Shown: in pieces, positions 1 to 5,946 of the stretch
How the letters are laid out: the number at the start of each line of letters is the position of its first letter
How positions within the stretch are numbered: the first letter of the stretch is position 1
From: Oscillospiraceae bacterium
GTDB taxonomy: Bacteria; Bacillota; Clostridia; Oscillospirales; Ruminococcaceae
Reading direction: 5' to 3'
DNA length: 6,441 bases
Assembly: GCA_017472375.1 (NCBI GenBank)
Contig: JAFUQL010000121.1
Span: forward strand, 1-6,441
Made by a program: the position numbers and the translations under genes
The notes under the pieces: generated by a model
The model's database searches: none
The model's input: only the letters and a program-made list of their open reading frames with translations
What the model was told of the DNA's origin: nothing

Positions 1-309
1 CGGGACCACCTCAACCACGTCAAAGCGGATGGTACACTCAGCCAGAATGGGATGCTGCGCCAAATATTGCTGTGTCGCCAGCAGGATCTTCTGCTGCTTG
101 CGCAGATCCACTGCCTCACAGGGAGCCGAAAACGCCTCGCTGCTCCGGGTCTTCACCTCTGCGATCACCAGAAGGTCGTCCTTGAACACGACCAGATCCA
201 GCTCCCCCATTCGGGTACGGAATCCGTGTTCCAACAGGCAAAAGCCTTGTTTTTAGTAATAGCGGGCAGCCACCGCCTCTCCGGTGCGCCCCAGCTCCCG
301 GTCAGCCAT
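1..309 (-). pseudogene. yraN: UPF0102/YraN family protein, in-frame stop at codon 19, cut by window edge
   Basis: Reading from the ATG at 309-307 gives MADRELGRTGEAVAARYY, then TAA at 255-253. The same frame then continues without a shift as KQGFCLLEHGFRTRMGEL and runs off the window at base 1. Both sides align without a gap to the family pattern (LGRxGExxAAxYL-x-xxGYxIL, then GExDLI and EVKTR). The charged residues of the PD-(D/E)xK-like core are present at about E36, D38, E51 and K53. The family is small (about 115-130 residues), widespread and of unclear function, with a nuclease-like fold. The ATG overlaps the end of rnhB by 8 bases, the usual coupled arrangement. The first ATG after the stop (210-208) lies inside the conserved GELDL region, has no ribosome binding site, and would lose the first part of the fold. 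A single substitution from GAA, AAA, CAA or TTA explains the stop. True nonsense mutation or sequence error cannot be separated here. The 3' end is outside the window. Confidence 0.85.
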
Positions 310-922
310 CCCAGTAGCCGAGCTTTTTCAGAAAACTTCGGCGGTAAAAGGGCTGGATGCCGTACTTTTCGATCAGTTCGTAGTGCAGCTTGGTGCCGTA
401 GCCCTTGTGCTTGGCAAGCTGATATTGAGGATATTCCTCATCCAGCGCGCGCATAAAGCGATCACGGGTGACCTTGGCCAGGATGGACGCCGCGCCAATA
501 CTGGCGCTGACACCGTCGCCCTTCACCTGAAAACCGCAGGGCACAGTGAGCCCCGGCGGGCAGCGGTTGCCGTCTACCAGCACATATTCAGGCTGGACGG
601 ACAAGCCCTCCACCGCCTGCCGCATTCCGCTCATGGTAGCGTTCAGGATGTTGTCCCGGTCGATGATCTCCGGGCCCACCAGCACCACATTCCACGCCAG
701 TGCGTTCTCGCAGATCACATCGTACAGTGCTTCGCGCTTTTTCTCGCTCAGCTTCTTGGAATCGTTGATGCCCTCAATGGGCTTTTCCGGGTCAAAGATG
801 ACCGCCGCGCAGCACACCGGCCCGCACAGAGGGCCTCTGCCGGCCTCATCCACACCGCAGAACACACCATACTGCGCCCGGACCTGTGCATCAAACTCGT
901 AGTTACTCAAGGTCGTCCTCAT
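302..922 (-). CDS. rnhB: Ribonuclease HII
   Basis: RNase HII cuts the RNA strand of RNA/DNA hybrids and removes single ribonucleotides misincorporated in DNA; it is cytoplasmic and metal dependent. The protein is about 206 residues, normal for the family. With numbering from the ATG at 922, the DEDD active site is visible: D25 and E26 in GVDEAGRGP, D117 in VDGN, and D136 in VKGD. The conserved ASILAKVTRD block and the HKGYGT motif follow, and the C-terminus has the family's RRSF. Start choice is uncertain. GGAGG directly abuts the ATG at 922, which is too close to be its ribosome binding site. A TTG at 910-908 has GAGG six bases upstream and would give a protein starting MSNYEFDAQV, a better match to family N-termini. 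An in-frame GTG/TTG region further upstream lies inside rbgA and is not needed. The gene overlaps the 3' end of rbgA and the 5' end of yraN. Function is near certain. Confidence 0.95.
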   Translation of the reverse strand: MRTTLSNYEFDAQVRAQYGVFCGVDEAGRGPLCGPVCCAAVIFDPEKPIEGINDSKKLSEKKREALYDVICENALAWNVVLVGPEIIDRDNILNATMSGMRQAVEGLSVQPEYVLVDGNRCPPGLTVPCGFQVKGDGVSASIGAASILAKVTRDRFMRALDEEYPQYQLAKHKGYGTKLHYELIEKYGIQPFYRRSFLKKLGYWDG

Positions 923-1811
923 CCTCCATATCACGGCGGCGGGGCGGCCGCTCCAGGCTGATGCGGCCCCACTTGCTGGCACGGAACTCATCCACCAGCA
1001 TGATGGATGCGCGCTCAGTGTTCACCTCACCGCCGCTGACCAGCATACCACGGCGGCGGCCGATGGCCTCCACAAGCGGCCAGGGCTCCAGCCGCATCTC
1101 CTCGTCGCTCAGCTTATAGCGGGCGGCAAGCTGCTCCGGGTAGATCTCCCGCACCTGCGAGATCAAACCCATAGCCAGCTCCTCAATATCCAGAATGTCA
1201 TCCTTGATGGAGCCGATAAACGCAAGATTGGTAGCGATCTCCAGCGTATCGAACTTCTTCCACAGCACGCCGGGCATATCCAGCAGATCAAAGCCCTCCA
1301 CCGTGACCCACTGCTTGCCGCGGGTCACGCCGGGCTTGTCCGCAGCCTTGGCGCGGGCCGCGCCGGCAAAGGTGTTGATGAAGGTGGACGTGCCCACGTT
1401 GGGGATGCCCACCACCATCACCCGGATGCGGGCACCAGTCATGCCCTTGCTGGCACGCTTGGCGGTCAGCTCGGTCAGTTCCTTCAGAATGGCCTTTTTC
1501 ACCGCGGCGGCGCCGCCCTTCTGCTTGGCGCTGATGGCCACACAGCCCGCGCCTGCGCTCTTGAAGTAGCGGATCCACTGCTCCGTGATGGCCGGATCGG
1601 CCAGGTCGGCCTTGTTCAGCACATACAGATGCGGCTTCGATGCGGTGATGCGCTCGATCTCCGGGTTCAGACTGCTCAGAGGGATGCGGGCGTCCAACAG
1701 CTGCAGCACTGCATCCACGTTGCGGATGTCCGCCTCCATCATGCGCAGGGTCTTGGTCATATGACCCGGGAACCACTGGATGTTCTGGCGGTTGACAAAT
1801 TCCTGACTCAT
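903..1811 (-). CDS. rbgA: Ribosome biogenesis GTPase YlqF/RbgA, P-loop lysine replaced by threonine
   Basis: RbgA is a circularly permuted GTPase that acts late in 50S subunit assembly. The 302-residue protein has the N-terminal FPGHMTK motif with the catalytic histidine (H17). The permuted GTPase motifs follow in order: G4 NKAD (66-69), G5 SAK (94-96), G1 GIPNVGTST (135-143), a G2-like PGVT (160-163), and G3 DMPG (178-181). The C-terminal ANTAR-like RNA-binding half ends in a basic then acidic tail (RRRDMEDEDD). The oddity is T141, encoded by ACG at 1391-1389. The family and P-loop GTPases in general have lysine there (GIPNVGKST), which contacts the nucleotide phosphates. One base, AAG to ACG, would explain it. 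The start at 1811 is supported by GGGAGG five bases upstream and by an ATGA overlap with lepB, so the longer upstream reading frame is rejected. Family assignment is secure; whether this copy is active is not. Confidence 0.95.
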   Translation of the reverse strand: MSQEFVNRQNIQWFPGHMTKTLRMMEADIRNVDAVLQLLDARIPLSSLNPEIERITASKPHLYVLNKADLADPAITEQWIRYFKSAGAGCVAISAKQKGGAAAVKKAILKELTELTAKRASKGMTGARIRVMVVGIPNVGTSTFINTFAGAARAKAADKPGVTRGKQWVTVEGFDLLDMPGVLWKKFDTLEIATNLAFIGSIKDDILDIEELAMGLISQVREIYPEQLAARYKLSDEEMRLEPWPLVEAIGRRRGMLVSGGEVNTERASIMLVDEFRASKWGRISLERPPRRRDMEDEDDLE

Positions 1812-2347
1812 TCGATCCTCCCAAATTCGCTGACCGGGAAAATGCGCAGCAGCACCCGGCCCAAAACGTCCCGGCTGTCCACACAGCCCACACTGGAAAA
1901 ACGGCTGTCGGTGGAGTGGTTCCGGTTGTCGCCCATCACAAAGATGCACCCTTCCGGTACCGTGAGCGGATATGCCACATCCCCTTCGATCAGGGTCGTT
2001 TCCGCAATATAGGTCTCCTCCAAACGCTCTCCGTTCACATAGACAGAGCCGGTCTCGCCATCCACTTCCACCACATCGCCTTCACAGCCGATCACTCGCT
2101 TCACCAGAGGCTTGCCCCAGTCGATGTATCCGTCCAGGACCACCACGTCGCCGCGCGCCGGAGTGTAGAAATTGCTCTGGATGAGCAGGCGGTCGTTCCA
2201 GCTGAGCGTAGGCTCCATGGAGTTGCCGCTGACCGCCACCACCCGCACCGCAAAGGTAAAGGTGAGCACCAGCACCAGCAGCGCAAAAATCAGCGCATCG
2301 TACCACTCCAACAGATCCTGATTGGCCTTGTTTCGATCTTTTTTCAT
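1808..2347 (-). CDS. lepB: Signal peptidase I
   Basis: Type I signal peptidase cleaves signal peptides from exported proteins at the outer face of the cytoplasmic membrane. The protein is 179 residues, the short Gram-positive form. It has one N-terminal membrane segment at about 18-37 after a charged cytoplasmic stretch. The catalytic serine is S43 in SGNSMEPTL, the general-base lysine is K83 in LVKRVIG, and box E is GDNRNHSTDSR (139-149), slightly different from the common GDNRxNSxDSR. The ATG at 2347 is chosen because GGAG (2360-2357) lies nine bases upstream. An in-frame TTG at 2362 would place that site inside the gene. The stop overlaps the rbgA start as ATGA, so translation of rbgA is probably coupled. 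No promoter is evident between the rplS terminator and this gene, so expression may depend on readthrough from rplS. The order rplS-lepB-rbgA-rnhB is common in clostridia. Confidence 0.96.
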   Translation of the reverse strand: MKKDRNKANQDLLEWYDALIFALLVLVLTFTFAVRVVAVSGNSMEPTLSWNDRLLIQSNFYTPARGDVVVLDGYIDWGKPLVKRVIGCEGDVVEVDGETGSVYVNGERLEETYIAETTLIEGDVAYPLTVPEGCIFVMGDNRNHSTDSRFSSVGCVDSRDVLGRVLLRIFPVSEFGRIE

Positions 2348-2366
2348 TTCACTGGTCTCCAAACAA

Positions 2367-2384
2367 GCAGGCTCGCTCGCCTGC
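2367..2384 (-). promoter_or_regulatory. Inverted repeat just upstream of the lepB ribosome binding site
   Basis: A perfect 6-base inverted repeat, GCAGGC/GCCTGC with a six-base loop, lies between the rplS terminator and lepB. It ends seven bases before the lepB GGAG. On the minus strand it is followed by TTGTTTGG, a weak U-rich run. It could be a second, leaky terminator, an RNA stabiliser at a processed 5' end, or a translation-modulating hairpin. The pairing is seen; the role is inferred. Confidence 0.4.
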
Positions 2385-2388
2385 CGAT

Positions 2389-2418
2389 AAAGAAAAAAGG
2401 GACAATTGCTTGTCCCTT
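2389..2418 (-). terminator. Rho-independent terminator after rplS, GCAA tetraloop
   Basis: On the minus strand, AAGGGACAA pairs perfectly with TTGTCCCTT (9 base pairs, 2418-2410 with 2405-2397) around a GCAA loop, which is a GNRA tetraloop. The descending arm runs directly into a T tract (TTTTTTCTTT). It lies 27 bases after the rplS stop codon and about 42 bases before the lepB start. It should end most rplS transcripts and let only a fraction continue into lepB-rbgA-rnhB-yraN. Confidence 0.88.
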
Positions 2419-2445
2419 CGTTCCGTTGCTTGATTATCCGAGCTA

Positions 2446-2787
2446 TTACAGCAGCTCCTTGACCTTGGCAGCCTTACCGGTGCGCTCACGCAGGTAGAAC
2501 AGCTTGGCGCGGCGAACCTTACCCTTGCGGACGACCTCGACCTTCTCGACAAAGGGAGAGTTCACAGGGAAGACACGCTCGACACCGACACCGTAGGAGG
2601 TGCGGCGAACGGTGAAGGTCTCCTGGATGCCGCCGTGCTTCTTGGCAATGACGGTGCCCTCAAAGGCCTGGATGCGCTCGCGCTCGCCTTCCTTGATGCG
2701 GACAGACACGCGAACGGTGTCACCAACGTTGAACTGGGGCTTGTTCTCTTTGATCATGCCCTCGGTGATAATCTTCATAGCGTCCAT
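2446..2787 (-). CDS. rplS: 50S ribosomal protein L19
   Basis: L19 is a large-subunit ribosomal protein located near the interface with the 30S subunit. The 113-residue product has normal length and carries the family blocks throughout: FNVGDTVRV (about 19-27), ERIQAFEGTVI (about 37-47), ETFTVRRTSYGVGVERVFP (about 56-74) and KVRRAKLFYLRER (near the end). The ATG at 2787 is preceded by GGAGG (2801-2797) at nine bases, which favours it over the ATG three codons later. The gene ends in tandem stops TAA-TAG. It is the first gene after a strong promoter and a structured leader, and is followed by a strong terminator, so it is probably expressed mostly as a single-gene transcript. No unusual residues were seen. 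Confidence 0.98.
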   Translation of the reverse strand: MDAMKIITEGMIKENKPQFNVGDTVRVSVRIKEGERERIQAFEGTVIAKKHGGIQETFTVRRTSYGVGVERVFPVNSPFVEKVEVVRKGKVRRAKLFYLRERTGKAAKVKELL

Positions 2788-2905
2788 GATTCAATTCCTC
2801 CATGTTGTTGTGACGTTCATACCCGACAGTTGCTGATCGGCAGAGGACCGCCTGTTTTAATGATGATACATTAACCCCGCTGGTGGAGCCAGCGTACACT
2901 AACGC
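2788..2905 (-). promoter_or_regulatory. Structured 5' leader of rplS, candidate L19 leader RNA
   Basis: The roughly 118 bases between the predicted transcription start (about 2905) and rplS contain several possible hairpins. CGCTGG/CCAGCG (2894-2889 with 2883-2878) has a five-base loop. TTAATG/CATTAA (2874-2869 with 2862-2857) has a six-base loop. GGCGG/CTGCC (2852-2848 with 2843-2839) includes one G-U pair. CCGA-CAG/CTG-TCGG (2840-2823) has one bulged base and a CAA loop. The last two share bases and exclude each other, as does GCGT/ACGC (2905-2902 with 2895-2892) with the first. Autogenous leaders upstream of rplS are known in Firmicutes (Rfam L19_leader). I cannot confirm that this matches that model. 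Confidence 0.5.
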
Positions 2906-2911
2906 CTAGAT

Positions 2912-2940
2912 ATCATAGCACAACCGGGCGGGCATTGCAA
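2912..2940 (-). promoter_or_regulatory. Sigma-A-type promoter for rplS
   Basis: The -35 box TTGCAA (2940-2935) is followed by a spacer of exactly 17 bases and the -10 box TATGAT (2917-2912). A TG one base before the -10 (TGCTATGAT) makes an extended -10. A/T tracts just upstream of the -35 (about 2941-2971) resemble UP elements. The predicted start of transcription is near 2905. All expected elements of a strong housekeeping promoter are present, consistent with a ribosomal protein gene. Confidence 0.85.
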
Positions 2941-2952
2941 GCCTTTTTTCTT

Positions 2953-2975
2953 CAAAAACGGGAAATTTTTTGCCC
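2953..2975 (-). terminator. Possible weak terminator after the DUF2344 gene
   Basis: On the minus strand, GGG(C)AAA pairs with TTTCCC with one bulged C and a three-base loop, followed by GTTTTTG. The stem is short and mostly A-T, and the T run is only five bases. It lies 33 bases after the DUF2344 stop, the right place to end the upstream operon. The same A/T tracts may instead serve the rplS promoter. Confidence 0.3.
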
Positions 2976-3007
2976 ATTTTCTGCCCTGATTTTCTGCTCT
3001 GCGGCGT

Positions 3008-3655
3008 TTATTCGAAGTCCCGGCCGTCGTCGGTGATCAGGCGGGTACGCAGGATACCCACGCCCTCAGCCGCAAGGCCGAACTGCTCAGCCAGATAGCC
3101 GGTCAGCAGGGTGGGGTTCATGTTCAAACCATCACCGGCAGGCAGCCGCAGGTCGAACAGGGTCTCCTCCCCTTCCTGGCGCAGATCCAGCCGGGGGATG
3201 TACTGCTTCAGTTCCAGCGTTTTGGAGCCACGCTTGGTCTTTTTCACCACCGGGGCGCTCTCCAGTGCGTTGTACTGCTCCAGCACCTGTACCGCGGCAG
3301 GGTCGTGATAACGCACCGTGTAGTCCGCAAAGGCGATCTTGGCAGGCTTCATCACCACAGGGCCCACCTTGAACACCTCCACACCGCTGGGCATCACCCG
3401 GTTCAGTGCGGTCTTCCACGCCTCGTAGTCGGGCGTTTCCTCTTCAGTCTTGCAGTCCACACTCTCCACAAGGCTCTCCTGTCCCAGACTCAGCGGACAG
3501 GTGAAGGTCATGTAGATGTGGGGGTTGAAGCCCAGCGTGTACCACACAGGCAGACCGCTGCGCTTCAGAGCGCGGCCCATCACCCGCTGCAGATCCAGCA
3601 GCGAAATATAGGATGCCTCGCCGGTCTTAGTGAACCAGATTCGCACTGTAGTCAA
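3008..3655 (-). CDS. Radical SAM-linked protein, DUF2344/TIGR03936 family
   Basis: The 215-residue protein belongs to a family defined by its constant company with a particular radical SAM protein, and fused to it in some genomes. Its molecular function is not established. The N-terminal family signature is visible: FTKTGEASYISLLDLQRVM (about 8-26), ALKRSGLPVWYTLGFNPH (about 29-46), then PLSLGQES. No membrane segment or signal peptide is seen. The start chosen is TTG at 3655, giving MTTVRIWFTKTG, because GGGAGG (3669-3664) lies eight bases upstream. A GTG three codons later is the main alternative and has no suitably placed site. The gene overlaps the radical SAM gene by 29 bases, and its ribosome binding site lies inside that gene, so the two are probably made together. 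Elsewhere the pair is commonly followed by an Rne/Rng-type ribonuclease and rplU; here the next gene is rplS behind its own promoter. Confidence 0.9.
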   Translation of the reverse strand: MTTVRIWFTKTGEASYISLLDLQRVMGRALKRSGLPVWYTLGFNPHIYMTFTCPLSLGQESLVESVDCKTEEETPDYEAWKTALNRVMPSGVEVFKVGPVVMKPAKIAFADYTVRYHDPAAVQVLEQYNALESAPVVKKTKRGSKTLELKQYIPRLDLRQEGEETLFDLRLPAGDGLNMNPTLLTGYLAEQFGLAAEGVGILRTRLITDDGRDFE

Positions 3656-5486
3656 AGCAGGGCCCTCCCAACAGTTTATTTGCACCGCAGCCGCTGCAGA
3701 TACGGTTGCAGGGCTTGGTGGTCATGGCGCCCAGCGCCTTGTTGTATTCCCGCACCAGGAACTCGTGGCTCACGCCATAGTCCAGATGACTCCAGGGAGT
3801 AAGCTCGTCCAGCCCGATGAAGCGGTTGGCATAGAACGCCGTGTCGATGCCGAACTCCTTGAAGGTCTCCATCCAGACATCGTACTTGAAGCACTCGTCC
3901 CAGCCGTCAAAGAAGCAGCCCTTTTTATAAGCCGCCAGAATGACCGGCGCCAGGCGGCGGTCGCCCTTGGCAAACACCGCCTCCAAAAAGCTGGTGGAGC
4001 TGTCGTGGTAGTTCACATTGATCTTGCGGCTGTGGACACTGCGCAGCAGATGCTGCTGCTTCTCCTCCAGCTGGGCCTTGGTGTCCTGCGGCACAAACTG
4101 GAAGGGGGTATGGGGCTTGGGTACGAAGCAGGCCACACTGATGGTCACCTGAACGCTCTTGCCCTTGGGCTTGTCGGGGTTCGCATAGAACAGCTCCACA
4201 ATGCGCTGGGCGGTCTGGGCGATGCCCTCGATGTCCTCCAGCGTTTCAGTGGGCAGACCCATCATGAAATACAGCTTCACGGAGGTGTAGCCCGCGCGGA
4301 ACGCAATGTTGCAGGTCTTTTCGATCTCTTCCCAGGTGACGTTCTTGTTGATGACGTCGCGCAGGCGCTGGGTGCCTGCTTCGGGGGCGAAGGTCAGGCC
4401 GCTCTTGCGCACCTTGGTGGTCTTCTGCACCAGGCTCTCGCTGAAGTTGTCCACGCGCAGGCTGGGCAGCGAGATGGAGACGTGCTCCTTGCCGGCCCAA
4501 ACGTCCATCCGGTCCAGCAGATCCTCAAGCTGGGAGTGATCTGAGGTGGACAGGCTGGTCAGGCTGATCTCCTCATAGCCGGTGTTGCTGCACAGTTCCT
4601 GCGCCGCCTTGTCCAGCAATGCAGAGTCGCGCTGACGCATGGGGCGATACAGAAAGCCCGCCTGGCAGAACCGGCAGCCACGCACACAGCCGCGCAGCAC
4701 CTCAACGGAGGCACGATCATGCACCGCACCCACCATAGGCACCACAAAGTGGGTGGGCAGGGGCTGGCTGTTCATGTCGCGGATGATGGCCTTGTGCACC
4801 ACTGCAGGGGCATTCTCGGTGGGAGTGATGGCCTCAATGCGGCCGTCCTCCTTATAAGTAATGTTGTAGAAGGAAGGCACATAGCAGCCCTCGATCTCCG
4901 CCAGAGCGCGCAGCAGTTCCCGCTTGCTCCAGCCCTCTTTCTTGGCCTTCTCCACCGCCTCGCACACCATGGGCAGCTGGATCTCACCCTCGCCCAACAT
5001 CATCATGTCGAAGAAATCGGCGATGGGCTCAGCATTGCACACGCAGGGGCCGCCGGCCACGATCAGCGGCCAACTCTCATCGCGGTCCTTCGAGTAGAAG
5101 GGAATGCCGGCCAGATCCAGCATGGCCAGAATGTTGGTGTAGGACAGCTCATACTGCAGAGTAAAGCCCACCACATCGAACGCAGTCAGCGGATCCTTGC
5201 TCTCCAGCGTGTAGAGCGGCATTTCCAGGCGCTCCATCTCCGCCTTCATGTCCATCCAGGGCATAAATGCGCGCTCACACCACCAGTTCTCCCTCTGGTT
5301 CAGGATCTCATACAGGATCTTCTCGCCCAAAAAGGACATACCCACTTCATAGGTGTCCGGGAAGCAGAAGGCAAACCGCATATCCACCTTCTCTTTTTCT
5401 TTATATACGCTGCCCGGCTCGCCGCCGGTATATCGGCCAGGCTTCTGCACCCGGGCCAGTGCTTCTTTCAACTTCGGGTCAAACAT
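3627..5486 (-). CDS. Radical SAM protein, TIGR03960 family
   Basis: The 619-residue protein should bind a [4Fe-4S] cluster and S-adenosylmethionine to start radical chemistry; its substrate is unknown. The N-terminal third (about 35-175) looks like the cobalamin-binding-like fold common in such enzymes, with PDTYEVGMSFLG and the AGGPCVCNAEP and LGEGE blocks. I see no DxHxxG motif, so base-off B12 binding is not supported. The radical SAM cluster is C267, C271 and C274 in RGCVRGCRFC. SAM-binding-type sequence follows, including TFAPEAGTQRLRDVINK and FMMGLPTET. The C-terminus has four more cysteines (C593, C597, C600, C610) that may bind a second cluster or a metal. The ATG at 5486 is supported by GGGAGG seven bases upstream (5499-5494). 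It lies 39 bases after the M50 gene and overlaps the DUF2344 gene, its usual partner. The family is secure; the reaction is not known. Confidence 0.93.
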   Translation of the reverse strand: MFDPKLKEALARVQKPGRYTGGEPGSVYKEKEKVDMRFAFCFPDTYEVGMSFLGEKILYEILNQRENWWCERAFMPWMDMKAEMERLEMPLYTLESKDPLTAFDVVGFTLQYELSYTNILAMLDLAGIPFYSKDRDESWPLIVAGGPCVCNAEPIADFFDMMMLGEGEIQLPMVCEAVEKAKKEGWSKRELLRALAEIEGCYVPSFYNITYKEDGRIEAITPTENAPAVVHKAIIRDMNSQPLPTHFVVPMVGAVHDRASVEVLRGCVRGCRFCQAGFLYRPMRQRDSALLDKAAQELCSNTGYEEISLTSLSTSDHSQLEDLLDRMDVWAGKEHVSISLPSLRVDNFSESLVQKTTKVRKSGLTFAPEAGTQRLRDVINKNVTWEEIEKTCNIAFRAGYTSVKLYFMMGLPTETLEDIEGIAQTAQRIVELFYANPDKPKGKSVQVTISVACFVPKPHTPFQFVPQDTKAQLEEKQQHLLRSVHSRKINVNYHDSSTSFLEAVFAKGDRRLAPVILAAYKKGCFFDGWDECFKYDVWMETFKEFGIDTAFYANRFIGLDELTPWSHLDYGVSHEFLVREYNKALGAMTTKPCNRICSGCGANKLLGGPCFDYSANLVH

Positions 5487-5525
5487 TTATTTTCCTCCCG
5501 CGGAATTCATTCGCTTTATTTTACC

Positions 5526-5945
5526 CTATTTGGCGGTAAAAATCAATTTCAGGATACGCCGGCCGTCCAACCCGCCAAACGGAAGAAGATTGAACACACC
5601 TACGCAGAGATTCGCTGCAGCAAAAAACGCCGGATAGTATCCGGCCTTCACCCGTGTCACCCAGAGCCAGCCGGCCGCCGCGAGAAACAGATTGACCGCC
5701 GGGCCAGCCGCCGCCAAAGCAAGCTCCCGCCGGGTCGGAAGCTCAAGGCTTCCCAGTTCCAGCCCGATCCCAAGCCCATCAACACACAGCCTGGGCCACC
5801 TTCCGGTCAGCAGCCGGTACACCAGCACGTGCCCCCACTCATGCAGCACCGATGCCAGCAGTCCCAGCCGAAAAAGACCATCGTGGTCTCCATAAAGGCA
5901 CCCAAACAGCCCCGCCAGCGTCAGTGCCGGCCATTTGATCCGCAT
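5526..5945 (-). CDS. Short M50-family membrane metalloprotease (SpoIVFB-like)
   Basis: M50 (site-2 protease) enzymes cut substrates within or near the membrane. In SpoIVFB this releases pro-sigma-K during sporulation. The 139-residue protein keeps the catalytic pieces: HEWGH (35-39) with both zinc histidines and the glutamate, AAGPAVN (79-85), and NLLPFGGLDGRR (119-130) with the third ligand D127. Hydrophobic stretches at about 7-30, 75-97 and 105-123 suggest three to four membrane segments. It is about half the length of B. subtilis SpoIVFB and lacks the C-terminal CBS domain. The usual LDGGR reads LDGRR. The ATG at 5945 is chosen because it begins one base after the upstream stop; the longer reading frame overlaps the M23 gene and has no family similarity. 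The position after an M23 gene supports a SpoIVFA/SpoIVFB-like pair. Its substrate is unknown, and a role outside sporulation is possible. Confidence 0.88.
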   Translation of the reverse strand: MRIKWPALTLAGLFGCLYGDHDGLFRLGLLASVLHEWGHVLVYRLLTGRWPRLCVDGLGIGLELGSLELPTRRELALAAAGPAVNLFLAAAGWLWVTRVKAGYYPAFFAAANLCVGVFNLLPFGGLDGRRILKLIFTAK

Positions 5946-5946
5946 C

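Noticed and set aside
253..255. Genetic code change or selenocysteine-type recoding in yraN
   Set aside because: The codon is TAA, not TGA, and TAA is the normal end of four other genes here. A substitution is simpler.
284..961. 225-codon open frame on the plus strand
   Set aside because: Mirror of rnhB in the opposite strand; the minus strand carries a complete active site, so this is a shadow.
1812..1949. N-terminal extension of rbgA upstream of the ATG at 1811
   Set aside because: The extension lies within lepB, resembles no RbgA sequence, and the ATG at 1811 has an excellent ribosome binding site and an ATGA overlap.
2970..3000. Repeated GCAGAAAAT downstream of the DUF2344 gene
   Set aside because: Only two short copies in an A-rich spacer; not enough to call a repeat or binding site.
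3656..3685. Ten-residue N-terminal extension of the DUF2344 protein from the GTG at 3685
   Set aside because: It would place the GGGAGG (3669-3664) inside the gene and has no suitable site upstream; TTG at 3655 is spaced eight bases from it.
3630..4544. 304-codon open frame on the plus strand
   Set aside because: Entirely antisense to the radical SAM gene, with no recognisable family, and ribosome binding site or promoter not evident.
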